64,000 nucleotides of DNA, taken from Alcanivorax sp. GTDB taxonomy: Bacteria; Pseudomonadota; Gammaproteobacteria; Pseudomonadales; Alcanivoracaceae. Numbering within the stretch: the stretch's first letter is position 1; each line of letters opens with the position of its first letter. Shown one piece after another: positions 28,595-36,294 of this stretch. The translations under genes and the position numbers were made by a program. The stretch is taken from positions 1 through 64,000 of the forward strand of contig JAKUPL010000012.1 of the NCBI GenBank assembly GCA_022449455.1. The letters are read 5' to 3'. The notes under the pieces are model-generated. The model ran no database searches, had not been told where the DNA came from, and saw nothing but the letters and a program-made list of their open reading frames with translations.

Positions 28595-29415
28595 CAAGAA
28601 AAGCGTCCCGGCGTCACGCCAAACACGGCGCGAAAGGCTTCAATGAAGGCGCTGGTGGTCTGGTAGCCGCATTCCAAGGCCACGGTGGTCACCGGCAGGC
28701 CGGCGGCCAGATGCTCCAGGGCGCGCAGCAGACGGGCACGTTGGCGCCAGGCCTGAAAGCCCAGACCGGTTTCCCGGGGGAAGCGGCGCGACAGGGTGCG
28801 CGACGACAGGCCGGCCCGACTCGCCCATTCCGCCTGCCCACGCCGGTCCGCCGGATCACGCAGCAGGGCGTCGGCGATGCGCGCCAGCCTCGGATCCCGG
28901 GGCATGACCAACCCCAGGGGCGCGTCCGGCAGAGCACGAATCTCGGCGGCGATCACCGCCACCAGCGGATCCCGCTCCGGCGCCCAGGTTTGTTCATCCC
29001 AACCGGCCACGCGCTTCACCGCCTCCATGAGCAGACCGGAGACGCGCAGGATGCAGGGTTCCGACGGCAGCCCCTGGCACAGCGCTTCGTTGATCAGCAT
29101 GGCCCAGCCGTCGAACTGACCGTGGGGGTCGATACCGTGTTCCCGGCGCGGCGGAATCCAGATGGCGTGCAGAGCGGGCACCGCCCAGCGGGTGTCGCCG
29201 GTGTGCACGGTCAACAGCCCTTCCGTGGCGCCGCACAGCTGCCCTTCCTTGTGTTGATGGACGCCGGCGGCGCGGGCCTCGCGGCTGGCCAGGGATTTGT
29301 CCCAGATGCGGGCAAGCAGCGGGCCCTGGAACGGCGGGAAGGTGCCACTGGCCCCGGCGGCGGCCATCTTGGTCAAAGCCATATTGGCGTAATTCCGATA
29401 TTGAATGTCTTCCAT
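28588..29415 (-). CDS. AraC-family transcriptional regulator
   Basis: This 275-residue regulator has an N-terminal cupin-like sensing domain (GLLTVHTGDTRWAVPALHAI, then WIPPRREHGI) and a C-terminal double helix-turn-helix of about 100 residues (WASRAGLSSRTLSRRFPRET, then VALECGYQTTSAFIEAFRAV and FGVTPGRF). The layout follows the AraC_binding/HTH_18 group. Its effector is unknown. It is divergent from two overlapping small genes starting 76 bases away (29491), which are plausible targets. It ends only about 27 bases before ohrR, so some read-through into ohrR is possible. The start could also be the methionine at residue 12. Confidence 0.85.
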   Translation of the reverse strand: MEDIQYRNYANMALTKMAAAGASGTFPPFQGPLLARIWDKSLASREARAAGVHQHKEGQLCGATEGLLTVHTGDTRWAVPALHAIWIPPRREHGIDPHGQFDGWAMLINEALCQGLPSEPCILRVSGLLMEAVKRVAGWDEQTWAPERDPLVAVIAAEIRALPDAPLGLVMPRDPRLARIADALLRDPADRRGQAEWASRAGLSSRTLSRRFPRETGLGFQAWRQRARLLRALEHLAAGLPVTTVALECGYQTTSAFIEAFRAVFGVTPGRFSCN

Positions 29416-29490
29416 ACGGTATTTCAGTCAGAGGCGCGCGGCTAGTCTGGATCGCACCCTGATTCCCGGCCCCGACTCAAGGAAACGACA

Positions 29491-29775
29491 ATGCGAGCCA
29501 ACGATATTCTTACCGAGCAACAAAACACCCTGGAGCGAAACGGCACCCTCATCCGCAAGGGGTCGGTGGGTGCCTTTTTGGCCAACGCCCGCCTGTGGCT
29601 GAATCCGGACACGGGCGCCGACCGGCGGCGGCAAGTAGAACGACACCTGCGCGAACTGCTGCCCGCGTTGAAGGTGCTGGGCCTGTTCGAGCTTCTTGAA
29701 GTCCGCGATCCGGCCCTGCGGGCCTGGCTGGGCGCCGCCGACACCGACCGGGGGACGGGCCATGAATCCGAGTGA
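29491..29775 (+). CDS. Small protein of unknown function, 94 residues
   Basis: I do not recognise this family. The protein is soluble, with a predicted strand-turn start (QNTLERNGTLIRKGSVGAFL) and a helical C-terminal half (RRRQVERHLRELLPALKVLG, then LFELLEVRDPALRAWLG). A good ribosome site (AAGGAAACGAC) precedes the ATG. It overlaps the next gene by 14 bases, so the two are translationally coupled. It is divergent from the AraC-family gene, which may control it. GC-rich codon use fits the chromosome. Confidence 0.65.
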   Translation: MRANDILTEQQNTLERNGTLIRKGSVGAFLANARLWLNPDTGADRRRQVERHLRELLPALKVLGLFELLEVRDPALRAWLGAADTDRGTGHESE

Positions 29776-30172
29776 CTTTCAGGTACACGACGTGGCCGAC
29801 TTTCCGCTGGTACGCCTGATGCCCGAGGGGCTGCCGGAGGGCTACGCAGTGCAATGGGAGGCGGAGATGGAGACCCTGATCGGGCAGCCCGATCCGTTCG
29901 TGATGGTGGTCGCCGCCATCCGGGGTGAGCATCGGGAAGCCCATGAGGACCGTAAACGCCGCACTCTGTGGATGAAGCGCAACCGGGACACCCTGGCGCG
30001 CCGTTGCCGGGGCATGGTGGCGGTGGAGCCGGACACCACCAAACGAACGATGATGCGGGCACAGAGCGCGGCCCTGGCGGGCCTGTTCAAAGTGCCGCTA
30101 CGGATCGTGGCCACCGCCGAGGAAGCGGACGCGCTGGCCCGCGTTTTCCTCGACGGCACCGGCGACAGTTAG
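29762..30172 (+). CDS. Conserved protein of unknown function, possibly SpoIIAA/STAS-like
   Basis: The protein has 136 residues from the ATG at 29762 (MNPSDFQVHDVADFPLVRLM). The pattern of an N-terminal acidic strand region, EAEMETLIGQPDPFVMVVAA and the basic helix DRKRRTLWMKRNRDTLARRC followed by GMVAVEPD recalls small SpoIIAA/STAS-like proteins in which a conserved W/R helix is followed by a hydrophobic strand and an ATAEEADALARVFL helix. This is fold-level resemblance only. It overlaps the upstream gene by 14 bases. Its stop overlaps the convergent thiolase stop by four bases (TTAG). Confidence 0.6.
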   Translation: MNPSDFQVHDVADFPLVRLMPEGLPEGYAVQWEAEMETLIGQPDPFVMVVAAIRGEHREAHEDRKRRTLWMKRNRDTLARRCRGMVAVEPDTTKRTMMRAQSAALAGLFKVPLRIVATAEEADALARVFLDGTGDS

Positions 30173-31374
30173 CGCTGGCGTTCGATCAGCATGGCGACAC
30201 CCTGCCCCACGCCGATACACAGGCTGACCAGGGCATAGCGGCCGTTGATGCGCTCCAACTGACGCAGCGCGGTGAGGGCCAGGCGGGTGCCGGAAGCGCC
30301 CAGGGGGTGGCCCACGGCGATGGCGCCGCCGTTGGGGTTGAGGCGCTCGTCGTCGCCCTCCAGGCCGAGCTGTTTGCAGCAACCCAGCACCTGGGCGGCG
30401 AAGGCTTCGTTGATTTCGATCACGTCCATGTCGGCCAGGGTGAGGCCGGCACGGTCCAGCACCTTGCGGCAGGCGCCCACCGGGCCCAGGCCCATGATGC
30501 GCGGCGGCACGCCGGCCACGCCGCCGGCGATGATGCGGGCGCGCGGGGCGATGCCGGCTTTTTCGCCGGCGGCGCGGGAGCCGATGATCAGGGCGCCGGC
30601 ACCGTCATTGACGCCGGAGGCGTTACCGGCGGTGATCACGCCGCCTTCCACAATGGCCGGCAACTTGGCCAGCTTCTCCAGATCGGTACCCGGACGCGGG
30701 TGCTCGTCCTCGGCCACCGACAGCGGCGGCTTCTTGCGACCCTGGGGCACCTCCACCGCCTGGATCTCGCCCTGGAAGAACCCGTCCACCCGGGCCGCTT
30801 CGTAGCGGCGCTGGGATTGGGCCGCGTAGGCATCCGCCTGCTCACGGGTGATGCCCAGCTCGGCGGCCACGTTCTGGGCGGTCTCGGGCATGGTATCGCG
30901 GCCGAACTGCTTCTCGATGGCCGGGTTGGGAAAACGGGCGCCGATGGTGCTGTCGAACATGGGCATGTTGCGACTGTAGGGCGATTCCGCCTTGGCCATG
31001 ACGAAGGGCGCCCGGCTCATGGACTCGGCGCCGGCGGCGATCACCAGCTGGCCCTCGTCCACGGTGACCATGCGCGCCGCGTCCAGGGTGGCGGCCAGGC
31101 CGCTGCCACAAAGCCGGTTGACGGTGAGCCCGGCCACCGACTCCGGCAGACCGGCCAGCAGACCGGCGTGGCGGGCCAGGTTGCGGGCATCCTCGCCGGC
31201 CTGGTTGGTGTTGCCGGCGACCAGGTCCTCGAAGTCTTCCGGGGCGAACGGATTGCGCGCGATCAGGGCACGGATCACGCCGGCCAGCAGGTCGTCGGGG
31301 CGCACCGGCGCGAGGGCGCCGGCATGGCGACCGAACGGCGTGCGCAGGCCGTCATAGATGTAGGCGTCGAGCAT
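30169..31374 (-). CDS. Acetyl-CoA C-acyltransferase (PcaF/PaaJ-like thiolase)
   Basis: This thiolase cleaves 3-oxoacyl-CoA to acetyl-CoA and a shortened acyl-CoA. Its 401 residues include the nucleophile Cys89 (NRLCGSGL), His356 (GHPLGASG) and Cys386 (SLCIGVGQG). The N-terminus (LDAYIYDGLRTPFGRHAGAL) and overall layout are most like 3-oxoadipyl-CoA thiolases, so dicarboxylic substrates are plausible, but a general beta-oxidation role is equally possible. The start at 31374 is preferred; frame upstream of it crosses the heptad-repeat element. It is monocistronic and divergent from the acyl-CoA dehydrogenase at 31642. No thiolase lies in the pim-like locus further right, so this enzyme may serve it. 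Confidence 0.9.
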   Translation of the reverse strand: MLDAYIYDGLRTPFGRHAGALAPVRPDDLLAGVIRALIARNPFAPEDFEDLVAGNTNQAGEDARNLARHAGLLAGLPESVAGLTVNRLCGSGLAATLDAARMVTVDEGQLVIAAGAESMSRAPFVMAKAESPYSRNMPMFDSTIGARFPNPAIEKQFGRDTMPETAQNVAAELGITREQADAYAAQSQRRYEAARVDGFFQGEIQAVEVPQGRKKPPLSVAEDEHPRPGTDLEKLAKLPAIVEGGVITAGNASGVNDGAGALIIGSRAAGEKAGIAPRARIIAGGVAGVPPRIMGLGPVGACRKVLDRAGLTLADMDVIEINEAFAAQVLGCCKQLGLEGDDERLNPNGGAIAVGHPLGASGTRLALTALRQLERINGRYALVSLCIGVGQGVAMLIERQR

Positions 31375-31386
31375 TGAAATTCCTGA

Positions 31387-31483
31387 GTTGAAAGTGAAAA
31401 GTTGAAAGTTAAAAGGACGGCCCGGCCGGCACGCAGCCCGACCGCGCTTTCCACTTTTAACTTTCAACTTTCAACTTTTAACT
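31387..31483. repeat. Heptad-repeat inverted element between thiolase and acyl-CoA dehydrogenase
   Basis: The left arm (31387-31416) is four 7-mers: GTTGAAA, GTGAAAA, GTTGAAA, GTTAAAA. The right arm (31448-31483), read inverted, is GTTAAAA, GTTGAAA, GTTGAAA, GTTAAAA. A GC-rich centre separates them and two small hairpins follow at 31484-31514 (GCGCCGCCAGGCGC and TCCGCATAGCGGA). It lies between divergent genes. Confidence 0.8.
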
Positions 31484-31641
31484 GCGCCGCCAGGCGCTTT
31501 AGTCCGCATAGCGGAACGTTATTCCGAAACTTGACGGAAAGAATAGGTCGTGACAGAGTGCGATGCAAGCCGCCGGCGACCCACCGGTCATGCCTCCGGA
31601 TAAGCCGACCTCCAGATTAACCAATAAGACAGAAGAGCCCC

Positions 31642-32793
31642 ATGATTCGCGACCAGGAAGTGCTCAATCAACTCGTCGACACCATCGGCCGTTTCGTGCG
31701 CGACCGCCTGATTCCGGCGGAGCAGACCGTGGCGGAAAACGATGCCATCCCCGAAGAGATCGCCAATGAAATGAAGGAAATGGGCCTGTTCGGTCTGTCC
31801 ATTCCGGAAGAGTACGGCGGCCTCGGCCTGACCATGGAAGAGGAAGCCCTGGTGGCTTTCGAGATCGGCCACACCTCGCCGGCGTTCCGTTCCTTGTTCG
31901 GCACCAACAACGGCATCGGCGCCCAGGGCATCCTGATCGACGGTACCGAGGAACAGAAGCGCAAGTACGTGCCCAAACTGGCCACCGGTGAGGTGATCGG
32001 TTCCTTCTGTCTCACCGAGCCCGATGTGGGCTCCGACGCCGCCAGCCTGAAAACCCGGGCCGACAAGGACGGCGACCATTACGTGCTGAACGGCACCAAG
32101 CGCTACATCACCAACGGTCCGGAAGCGGGCCTGTACACGGTGATGGCGCGCACCGATCCGGACAACAAGGGCGCCGGCGGCATCACCGCTTTTATCGTGG
32201 AAGGCGACACGCCGGGTCTGATTCGTGGCAAGCCGGACGTGAAGATGGGCCAGAAAGGCGCCCACGTCTGCGACATCACCTTCGACAACTGCCGGGTGCC
32301 CGCCGAGAACATCATCGGCGGCAAGGAAGGCCAGGGCTTCAAGACCGCCATGAAGGTGCTTGACCGGGGTCGTCTGCACATCTCCGCGGTGTGCGTGGGC
32401 GTCGCCGAGCGCCTGATCGAGGACGCGCTCAAGTACGCCATGGAGCGCAAGCAGTTCGGCCAGCCCCTGGCCGACCACCAGCTGATCCAGGCGATGCTGG
32501 CCGACTCCCGCGCCGAGGCCTTCGCCGGCCGGTCCATGGTGCTGGAAGCGGCACGCAGCAAGGACGCCGGCAAGAACGTCAGCCTCGACGCCTCCTGCTG
32601 CAAGCTGTTCTGCGCGGAAATGGTGGGCCGGGTGGCCGACCGGGCGGTGCAGATCCACGGCGGCGCCGGCTACATGGCCGAGTACGCGGTGGAACGTTTC
32701 TACCGGGACGTGCGTCTGTTCCGGATTTACGAGGGCACCACCCAGATCCAGCAGATCGTGATCGCTCGGGGAATGGTGCGCGACGCGCAATAG
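31642..32793 (+). CDS. Acyl-CoA dehydrogenase
   Basis: This FAD enzyme introduces the alpha-beta double bond in acyl-CoA and passes electrons to ETF. Its 383 residues have the three ACAD domains: an N-terminal helical domain, a middle beta domain with SFCLTEPDVGSDAASLKTRA and ITNGPEAG, and a C-terminal domain with IHGGAGYMAEYAVERFYRD and the catalytic Glu364 in RIYEGTTQIQQ. All key signatures are intact. It is probably short- or medium-chain/branched-chain specific, but this cannot be fixed from sequence. The start MIRDQEVLNQLV follows AGAAGAGCCCC. It is monocistronic between two heptad-repeat elements. Confidence 0.93.
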   Translation: MIRDQEVLNQLVDTIGRFVRDRLIPAEQTVAENDAIPEEIANEMKEMGLFGLSIPEEYGGLGLTMEEEALVAFEIGHTSPAFRSLFGTNNGIGAQGILIDGTEEQKRKYVPKLATGEVIGSFCLTEPDVGSDAASLKTRADKDGDHYVLNGTKRYITNGPEAGLYTVMARTDPDNKGAGGITAFIVEGDTPGLIRGKPDVKMGQKGAHVCDITFDNCRVPAENIIGGKEGQGFKTAMKVLDRGRLHISAVCVGVAERLIEDALKYAMERKQFGQPLADHQLIQAMLADSRAEAFAGRSMVLEAARSKDAGKNVSLDASCCKLFCAEMVGRVADRAVQIHGGAGYMAEYAVERFYRDVRLFRIYEGTTQIQQIVIARGMVRDAQ

Positions 32794-33035
32794 CAAGCTG
32801 CAAGCGCGCGGCTTTTGGCTGCGGCGCCGTGCCGGCAACGGCCGGTTGAAAGTTCAAAGTTAAAAGTTAAAAGGTCGTGGCCGCGGGGCTTTCCCGCGGC
32901 CTTCGGCCGAAGAGCGCTGCGCGCGGCTTGTAGCTTGCGTCTCGAAGCTTGCGGCCCGCTTCCCAACGCGGGCACCGCCTCGCGGCTTCCCTTACCCTCC
33001 CCCGCGTTTCAACTTTCAACTTTTAACTTTCAACT
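32791..33035. repeat. Compound heptad-repeat region (two families interleaved)
   Basis: GTTNAAA-type arms face each other at 32845-32874 and 33007-33035. Interleaved are AAGCTNC-type heptads: AAGCTGC, AAGCGCG at about 32796-32808 and, inverted, AAGCTTC, GAGACGC, AAGCTAC at about 32926-32956. A strong hairpin (GGCCGCGGG/CCCGCGGCC, 32879-32901) lies between. The region separates two convergent genes and may end transcription from both sides. Confidence 0.7.
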
Positions 33036-33075
33036 GGCCTCCCCCTCCCCCAGCCGATTTATACAATGCCCCGGC

Positions 33076-33091
33076 CATACCGACCGGTATG
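33076..33091. promoter_or_regulatory. TetR-like operator palindrome with no obvious target
   Basis: CATACCG-AC-CGGTATG is a 7-2-7 perfect inverted repeat of the type bound by TetR-family repressors. It is preceded by TTTATACAAT (33058-33067), which could be a promoter -10. It abuts the stop codon of the MBL gene; no gene starts nearby on the plus strand. Confidence 0.4.
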
Positions 33092-34117
33092 CTAGGCCGT
33101 ATGATAGAGAACGCCGTCCCGCTCTTCGCGGCGCACCCGACCGGTGGCGTGCAGACAGTTGAGGTGGGCGATGCTTTCGCCCATGGCGAACATCAGCTGG
33201 TGGTTGTCCAGTTCACGTTTGAACAGCACCGGCAGCAGATCGAAGGCGGTCAGGGGCCGTTCGACGCAGGCCGCGCGGGCGGCGTCCAGTTGCTCGTCGT
33301 GGTGGGCGCAAAGGTCATCGATGCGCTGGTGCAGGCCGCGAAACGGCAGGCCGTGGGCGGGCAGCACCAGGGTGTCCTCGGGCAGCGCGGCGCGCAAGGC
33401 GCGCAGGGAGTCCACGAAGTCGGTGACCGGGTCGTCGTCCGGTTCGTGGGCGCGCACGGTGAGGTTGCTGGAGATGCGCGGCAGCACCTGGTCGCCGCTG
33501 ATCAGCAGCCGGTCCCGTTCCCGGTACAGGCAGGCATGCTCCGGAGCATGGCCCCGCCCGATATGCACCCGCCAGGCATCGCCGCCGATCTCCAGGCGGT
33601 CGCCGCCGGCGATCAGGGTGGGCGACGACGGCAGCGGCCCCAGCACGCGCCGGTAGACATTGCCGCGCCCGGCCAGGGTCTCCAGGGCGTCGTCGGGCAG
33701 GCCGTGACGACCGAACAATTGGCGGAAGCCCTCGCCCACTTCGTCGTCGCTGGCCTGGTGCAGCCGGCGGGTAAGCGCCCACTCGCCGCCGGTCATCCAC
33801 ACCGGCGCCTGGAAGGTCTCCGCCAGCCAGGCCGCCTGGCCGACATGGTCGGGGTGATAGTGGGTGACCAGGATGCGCCGGATCGGCCGGCCTTCCAGGG
33901 CGTCGTCGAAGGCGGTGCGCCAGACGTCGCGGGTGCCCGCGGACCCGAAACCGGTGTCCACCAGGGTCCAGCCGTCACCGTCCTCGATCAGCCACAAATT
34001 GATGTGATCGAGCGCGAACGGCAGCGGAAAATACAGCCAGTGAACGCCCGGCGCCACTTCCCGGCGGGCGCCCGGTGCCGGCGGTTCATTGAAAGGATGT
34101 TGAAGCACAGAACTCAT
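33092..34117 (-). CDS. MBL-fold metallo-hydrolase
   Basis: The zinc-dependent metallo-beta-lactamase fold is clear: the THYHPDHVG motif (HxHxDH, about residues 85-93), a third-ligand GRGHAPEHACLY segment, and ISGDQVLP with the bridging aspartate. The N-terminus (VHWLYFPLPFALDHINLWLI) and a C-terminal helical extension ending with ERDGVLYHTA are typical of the LACTB2/hydroxyacylglutathione-hydrolase-like group of about 340 residues, which often act on thioesters or lactones. The substrate is not determinable. It is divergent from the quinone oxidoreductase (76 bases to that start) and ends against a TetR-like palindrome. Confidence 0.88.
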   Translation of the reverse strand: MSSVLQHPFNEPPAPGARREVAPGVHWLYFPLPFALDHINLWLIEDGDGWTLVDTGFGSAGTRDVWRTAFDDALEGRPIRRILVTHYHPDHVGQAAWLAETFQAPVWMTGGEWALTRRLHQASDDEVGEGFRQLFGRHGLPDDALETLAGRGNVYRRVLGPLPSSPTLIAGGDRLEIGGDAWRVHIGRGHAPEHACLYRERDRLLISGDQVLPRISSNLTVRAHEPDDDPVTDFVDSLRALRAALPEDTLVLPAHGLPFRGLHQRIDDLCAHHDEQLDAARAACVERPLTAFDLLPVLFKRELDNHQLMFAMGESIAHLNCLHATGRVRREERDGVLYHTA

Positions 34118-34193
34118 AACGGGACACTCTTATTCCGCGAGCGGCGCGGCAACGCGCCGACCACTCAGTAGTTTTTTGGCAGGGAGAATAACG

Positions 34194-35159
34194 ATGCAGG
34201 CGTGGCGGATTCAGGACGACCACACTTTGAAACTGGACCACACCGAATCGCCGGAACCCGGCGTCGGGCAGATCCGCGTGAAGGTGGAGGCGGCCGGCGT
34301 GAACCGGGCCGACATCATGCAGGTGCAGGGCCTGTACCCGGCGCCGCCGGGGTTCGATAACAGCGTGCCGGGGCTGGAATACGCCGGCGTGATCGACGCC
34401 GTGGGCGACGGCGTGATGAAGCGCAAGGTGGGCGACCGGGTGATGGGCCTGATCCCCAGCGGCGCCTACGCCGGCCAGGTGGTGGTGCATGAGCGCGAAG
34501 CGCTGACCCTGCCCGACGAACTCAGTTTCGCCGAAGGCGCCACCCTGCCGGAGGCGTTTCTTACCGCCTACCGCGGCCTGTTTCTGGAAGGCGGCCTGCA
34601 GCCGGGCCAATGGTGCCTGATCCGCCCGGCCACCGCCGGCGTCGGCCTGGCCGCCACCCAGCTGGCCAGCACCCTGGGCGCGCGCCCCATCGGCACCAGC
34701 CGTGATTTGGACAACCTGGCCACCGCCCGCGACATGGGTCTGCTGGAAGCGGTGGTGGAAGACGACAACCTGCCCGACCGGCTGCTGGAGATCACCGGCG
34801 AAGGCGTGGCGGTGATGCTCGATATGGTCGGCCCGGACTGGAAGAACCTGCTCAAGGGGCTGCGCATCGAGGGCAAGCTGGTGATGCTCAGCGCCCTGGC
34901 CGGCGCCACCACCGAGCTCAATCTGCGCGCGCTGATCGCCCGCCGCCCGACCATGATGGCCATGACCATGCGCAGCCAGCCGCTGGAAAAACGCATCGCC
35001 ATCGCCGAGGTGTTCAACGACCGGCTGGCGCCGCTGTTCGCTAACGGCCGCCTCAAACCGTTGCCTCTGAAGAGCTTCCCGTTCAGCGATGCGCAGGCCG
35101 CGCACACGCACATGGTCGAGGACAGCTTCAGCGGCAAGCGGGTGCTGGTCACCGAATAG
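34194..35159 (+). CDS. NAD(P)H-dependent quinone oxidoreductase (zinc-free MDR family)
   Basis: This 321-residue MDR-superfamily enzyme is of the QOR/PIG3 type, reducing quinones or enals with NADPH. The N-terminal GroES-like domain shows VEAAGVNRADIMQVQGLYPA, the PIG3-type signature lacking zinc-binding cysteines. The nucleotide-binding fold carries IRPATAGVGLAATQLASTLG, a variant of the usual AxxGVG motif. The start at 34194 (MQAWRIQDDHTLKLD) has GGGAG eight bases upstream, better than the in-frame start at 34176. It is divergent from the MBL gene and followed by a heptad-repeat element and the class II aldolase gene. Confidence 0.9.
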   Translation: MQAWRIQDDHTLKLDHTESPEPGVGQIRVKVEAAGVNRADIMQVQGLYPAPPGFDNSVPGLEYAGVIDAVGDGVMKRKVGDRVMGLIPSGAYAGQVVVHEREALTLPDELSFAEGATLPEAFLTAYRGLFLEGGLQPGQWCLIRPATAGVGLAATQLASTLGARPIGTSRDLDNLATARDMGLLEAVVEDDNLPDRLLEITGEGVAVMLDMVGPDWKNLLKGLRIEGKLVMLSALAGATTELNLRALIARRPTMMAMTMRSQPLEKRIAIAEVFNDRLAPLFANGRLKPLPLKSFPFSDAQAAHTHMVEDSFSGKRVLVTE

Positions 35160-35162
35160 AAC

Positions 35163-35258
35163 GTTGAAAGTGAAAAGTTGCAACGGGCCGCTTCGCGCGT
35201 GACGACGCACGGGCAAGAACCAAGGCCTTTTGCAACTTGAAACTTGCAACTTTCAACT
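35163..35258. repeat. Heptad-repeat inverted element between quinone oxidoreductase and aldolase genes
   Basis: The left arm (35163-35184) is GTTGAAA, GTGAAAA, GTTGCAA. The right arm (35230-35258), read inverted, is GTTGAAA, GTTGCAA, GTTTCAA, GTTGCAA. The centre is GC-rich. The arms share the unusual GTTGCAA unit, so the two sides have changed together. Confidence 0.75.
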
Positions 35259-35283
35259 CCTTCAACCCTGTTGTTATATTAAT

Positions 35284-35296
35284 GAAACACTATTTC
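35284..35296. promoter_or_regulatory. GAAAC-N3-GTTTC-like operator upstream of class II aldolase
   Basis: GAAACACTATTTC matches 11 of 13 bases with GGAACACTGTTTC at 58373 and resembles the PsrA-type TetR operator pattern. It lies 21 bases before the aldolase ATG, next to an AT-rich TTGTTATATTAAT stretch that could be its promoter. Confidence 0.45.
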
Positions 35297-35316
35297 ACAA
35301 CAAACGAGGTGCCGCA

Positions 35317-36072
35317 ATGACCGAAGCAACCGCTCGCCAGAGCACCATGAGTCACGAAGAGTGGGAAGTGCGCAAGGACCTGGCCGCCGCCTACCGTCTG
35401 GTGGCGCTGTACGACTGGGAAGACCTGGTGTTCACCCATTTGTCCGCCCGCGTACCGGGGCCGGAACATCACTTTCTGATCAACCCCTACGGCATGCTGT
35501 TCGACGAGATCACCGCGTCGTCCCTGGTGAAGGTGGACCGGGACGGCGAGATCGTCGATCCGGGCGCCACCAACCGGGTCAACCCGGCCGGCTTCACCAT
35601 CCACAGCGCCGTGCACATGGCCCGCGAGGAAGCCGGCGCGGTACTGCATCTGCACGCCCCGGACGGGGTGGCGGTGAGCGCCCACAAGGACGGCCTGCTG
35701 CCGCTCAGCCAAACCGCCATGCTGTGCCTGGACCACATCAGCTTCCACGACTATGAAGGCGTGGCGCTGAACCTGGACGAACGGGAACGGCTGATCCGCG
35801 ATCTGGGCGACAAGAACATGATGCTGCTGCGCAACCACGGCACCCTGACCGTGGGCCGCGACGTGGGCGAGGCCTTCACCTATATGTATTTCCTGATGAA
35901 GGCCGCCGAGATCCAGGTGCGCACCCTGGGCCAGGGCGAACCCTACCTGCCCTCGCAACAGGCCATCGACACCACCTCCGAGCAATCCAAACAGCTCGGC
36001 ATGGCCAGCAAGCTGACCTGGCCGGCGCTGCTGCGCAAGCTGGAGCGGATTGGCAGCGACTACGCCACCTGA
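35317..36072 (+). CDS. Class II aldolase/adducin family protein
   Basis: The 251-residue protein keeps the zinc site of class II aldolases: GAVLHLHAPDG (H-x-H) and LLRNHGTLTVGRDVGEAF (third His), with a YDWEDLVFTHLSARVPG N-terminal segment. Bacterial members with this shape are often aldolases or epimerases of hydroxy acids; the exact substrate is unknown. The start at 35317 (MTEATARQSTMSHEEWEV) has CGAGG nine bases upstream. It is monocistronic, with an inverted-repeat operator candidate just before it, and followed by a strong hairpin (36085-36127). Confidence 0.85.
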   Translation: MTEATARQSTMSHEEWEVRKDLAAAYRLVALYDWEDLVFTHLSARVPGPEHHFLINPYGMLFDEITASSLVKVDRDGEIVDPGATNRVNPAGFTIHSAVHMAREEAGAVLHLHAPDGVAVSAHKDGLLPLSQTAMLCLDHISFHDYEGVALNLDERERLIRDLGDKNMMLLRNHGTLTVGRDVGEAFTYMYFLMKAAEIQVRTLGQGEPYLPSQQAIDTTSEQSKQLGMASKLTWPALLRKLERIGSDYAT

Positions 36073-36084
36073 TCACTGATCCGC

Positions 36085-36127
36085 GACGGGCCGCTCCACC
36101 GTCCGCCGGGCCGGGGAGCGGCCGTCC
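36085..36127 (+). terminator. Strong hairpin after the class II aldolase gene
   Basis: GACGGGCCGCTCC pairs with GGAGCGGCCGTC around a GC-rich loop, 12 bases after the stop codon. There is no T tract, so termination would be weak or Rho-assisted. Confidence 0.4.
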
Positions 36128-36263
36128 CGCCGCCCCCACCCGACACCTCCCCCCCTCCTCCTTTTCCCCTGCGCCATTTCGCCACCACGTCCGGACCCGT
36201 CGACCGCCTCGTCCGAGAAGCCTTGTCAGCGCCATATTTTTGATATTACCATTTGGATTCAAC

Positions 36264-36273
36264 TGATATATCA
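36264..36273. promoter_or_regulatory. Palindrome TGATATATCA upstream of the FAD oxidoreductase
   Basis: A perfect 10-base palindrome lies 22 bases before the ATG in an AT-rich leader (36236-36290). A -35-like TTGTCA is at about 36225. A GntR/FCD regulator encoded downstream at 39004 could bind here; this is inference from position. Confidence 0.35.
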
Positions 36274-36294
36274 CAAGAATTCAAGAGGACTATC

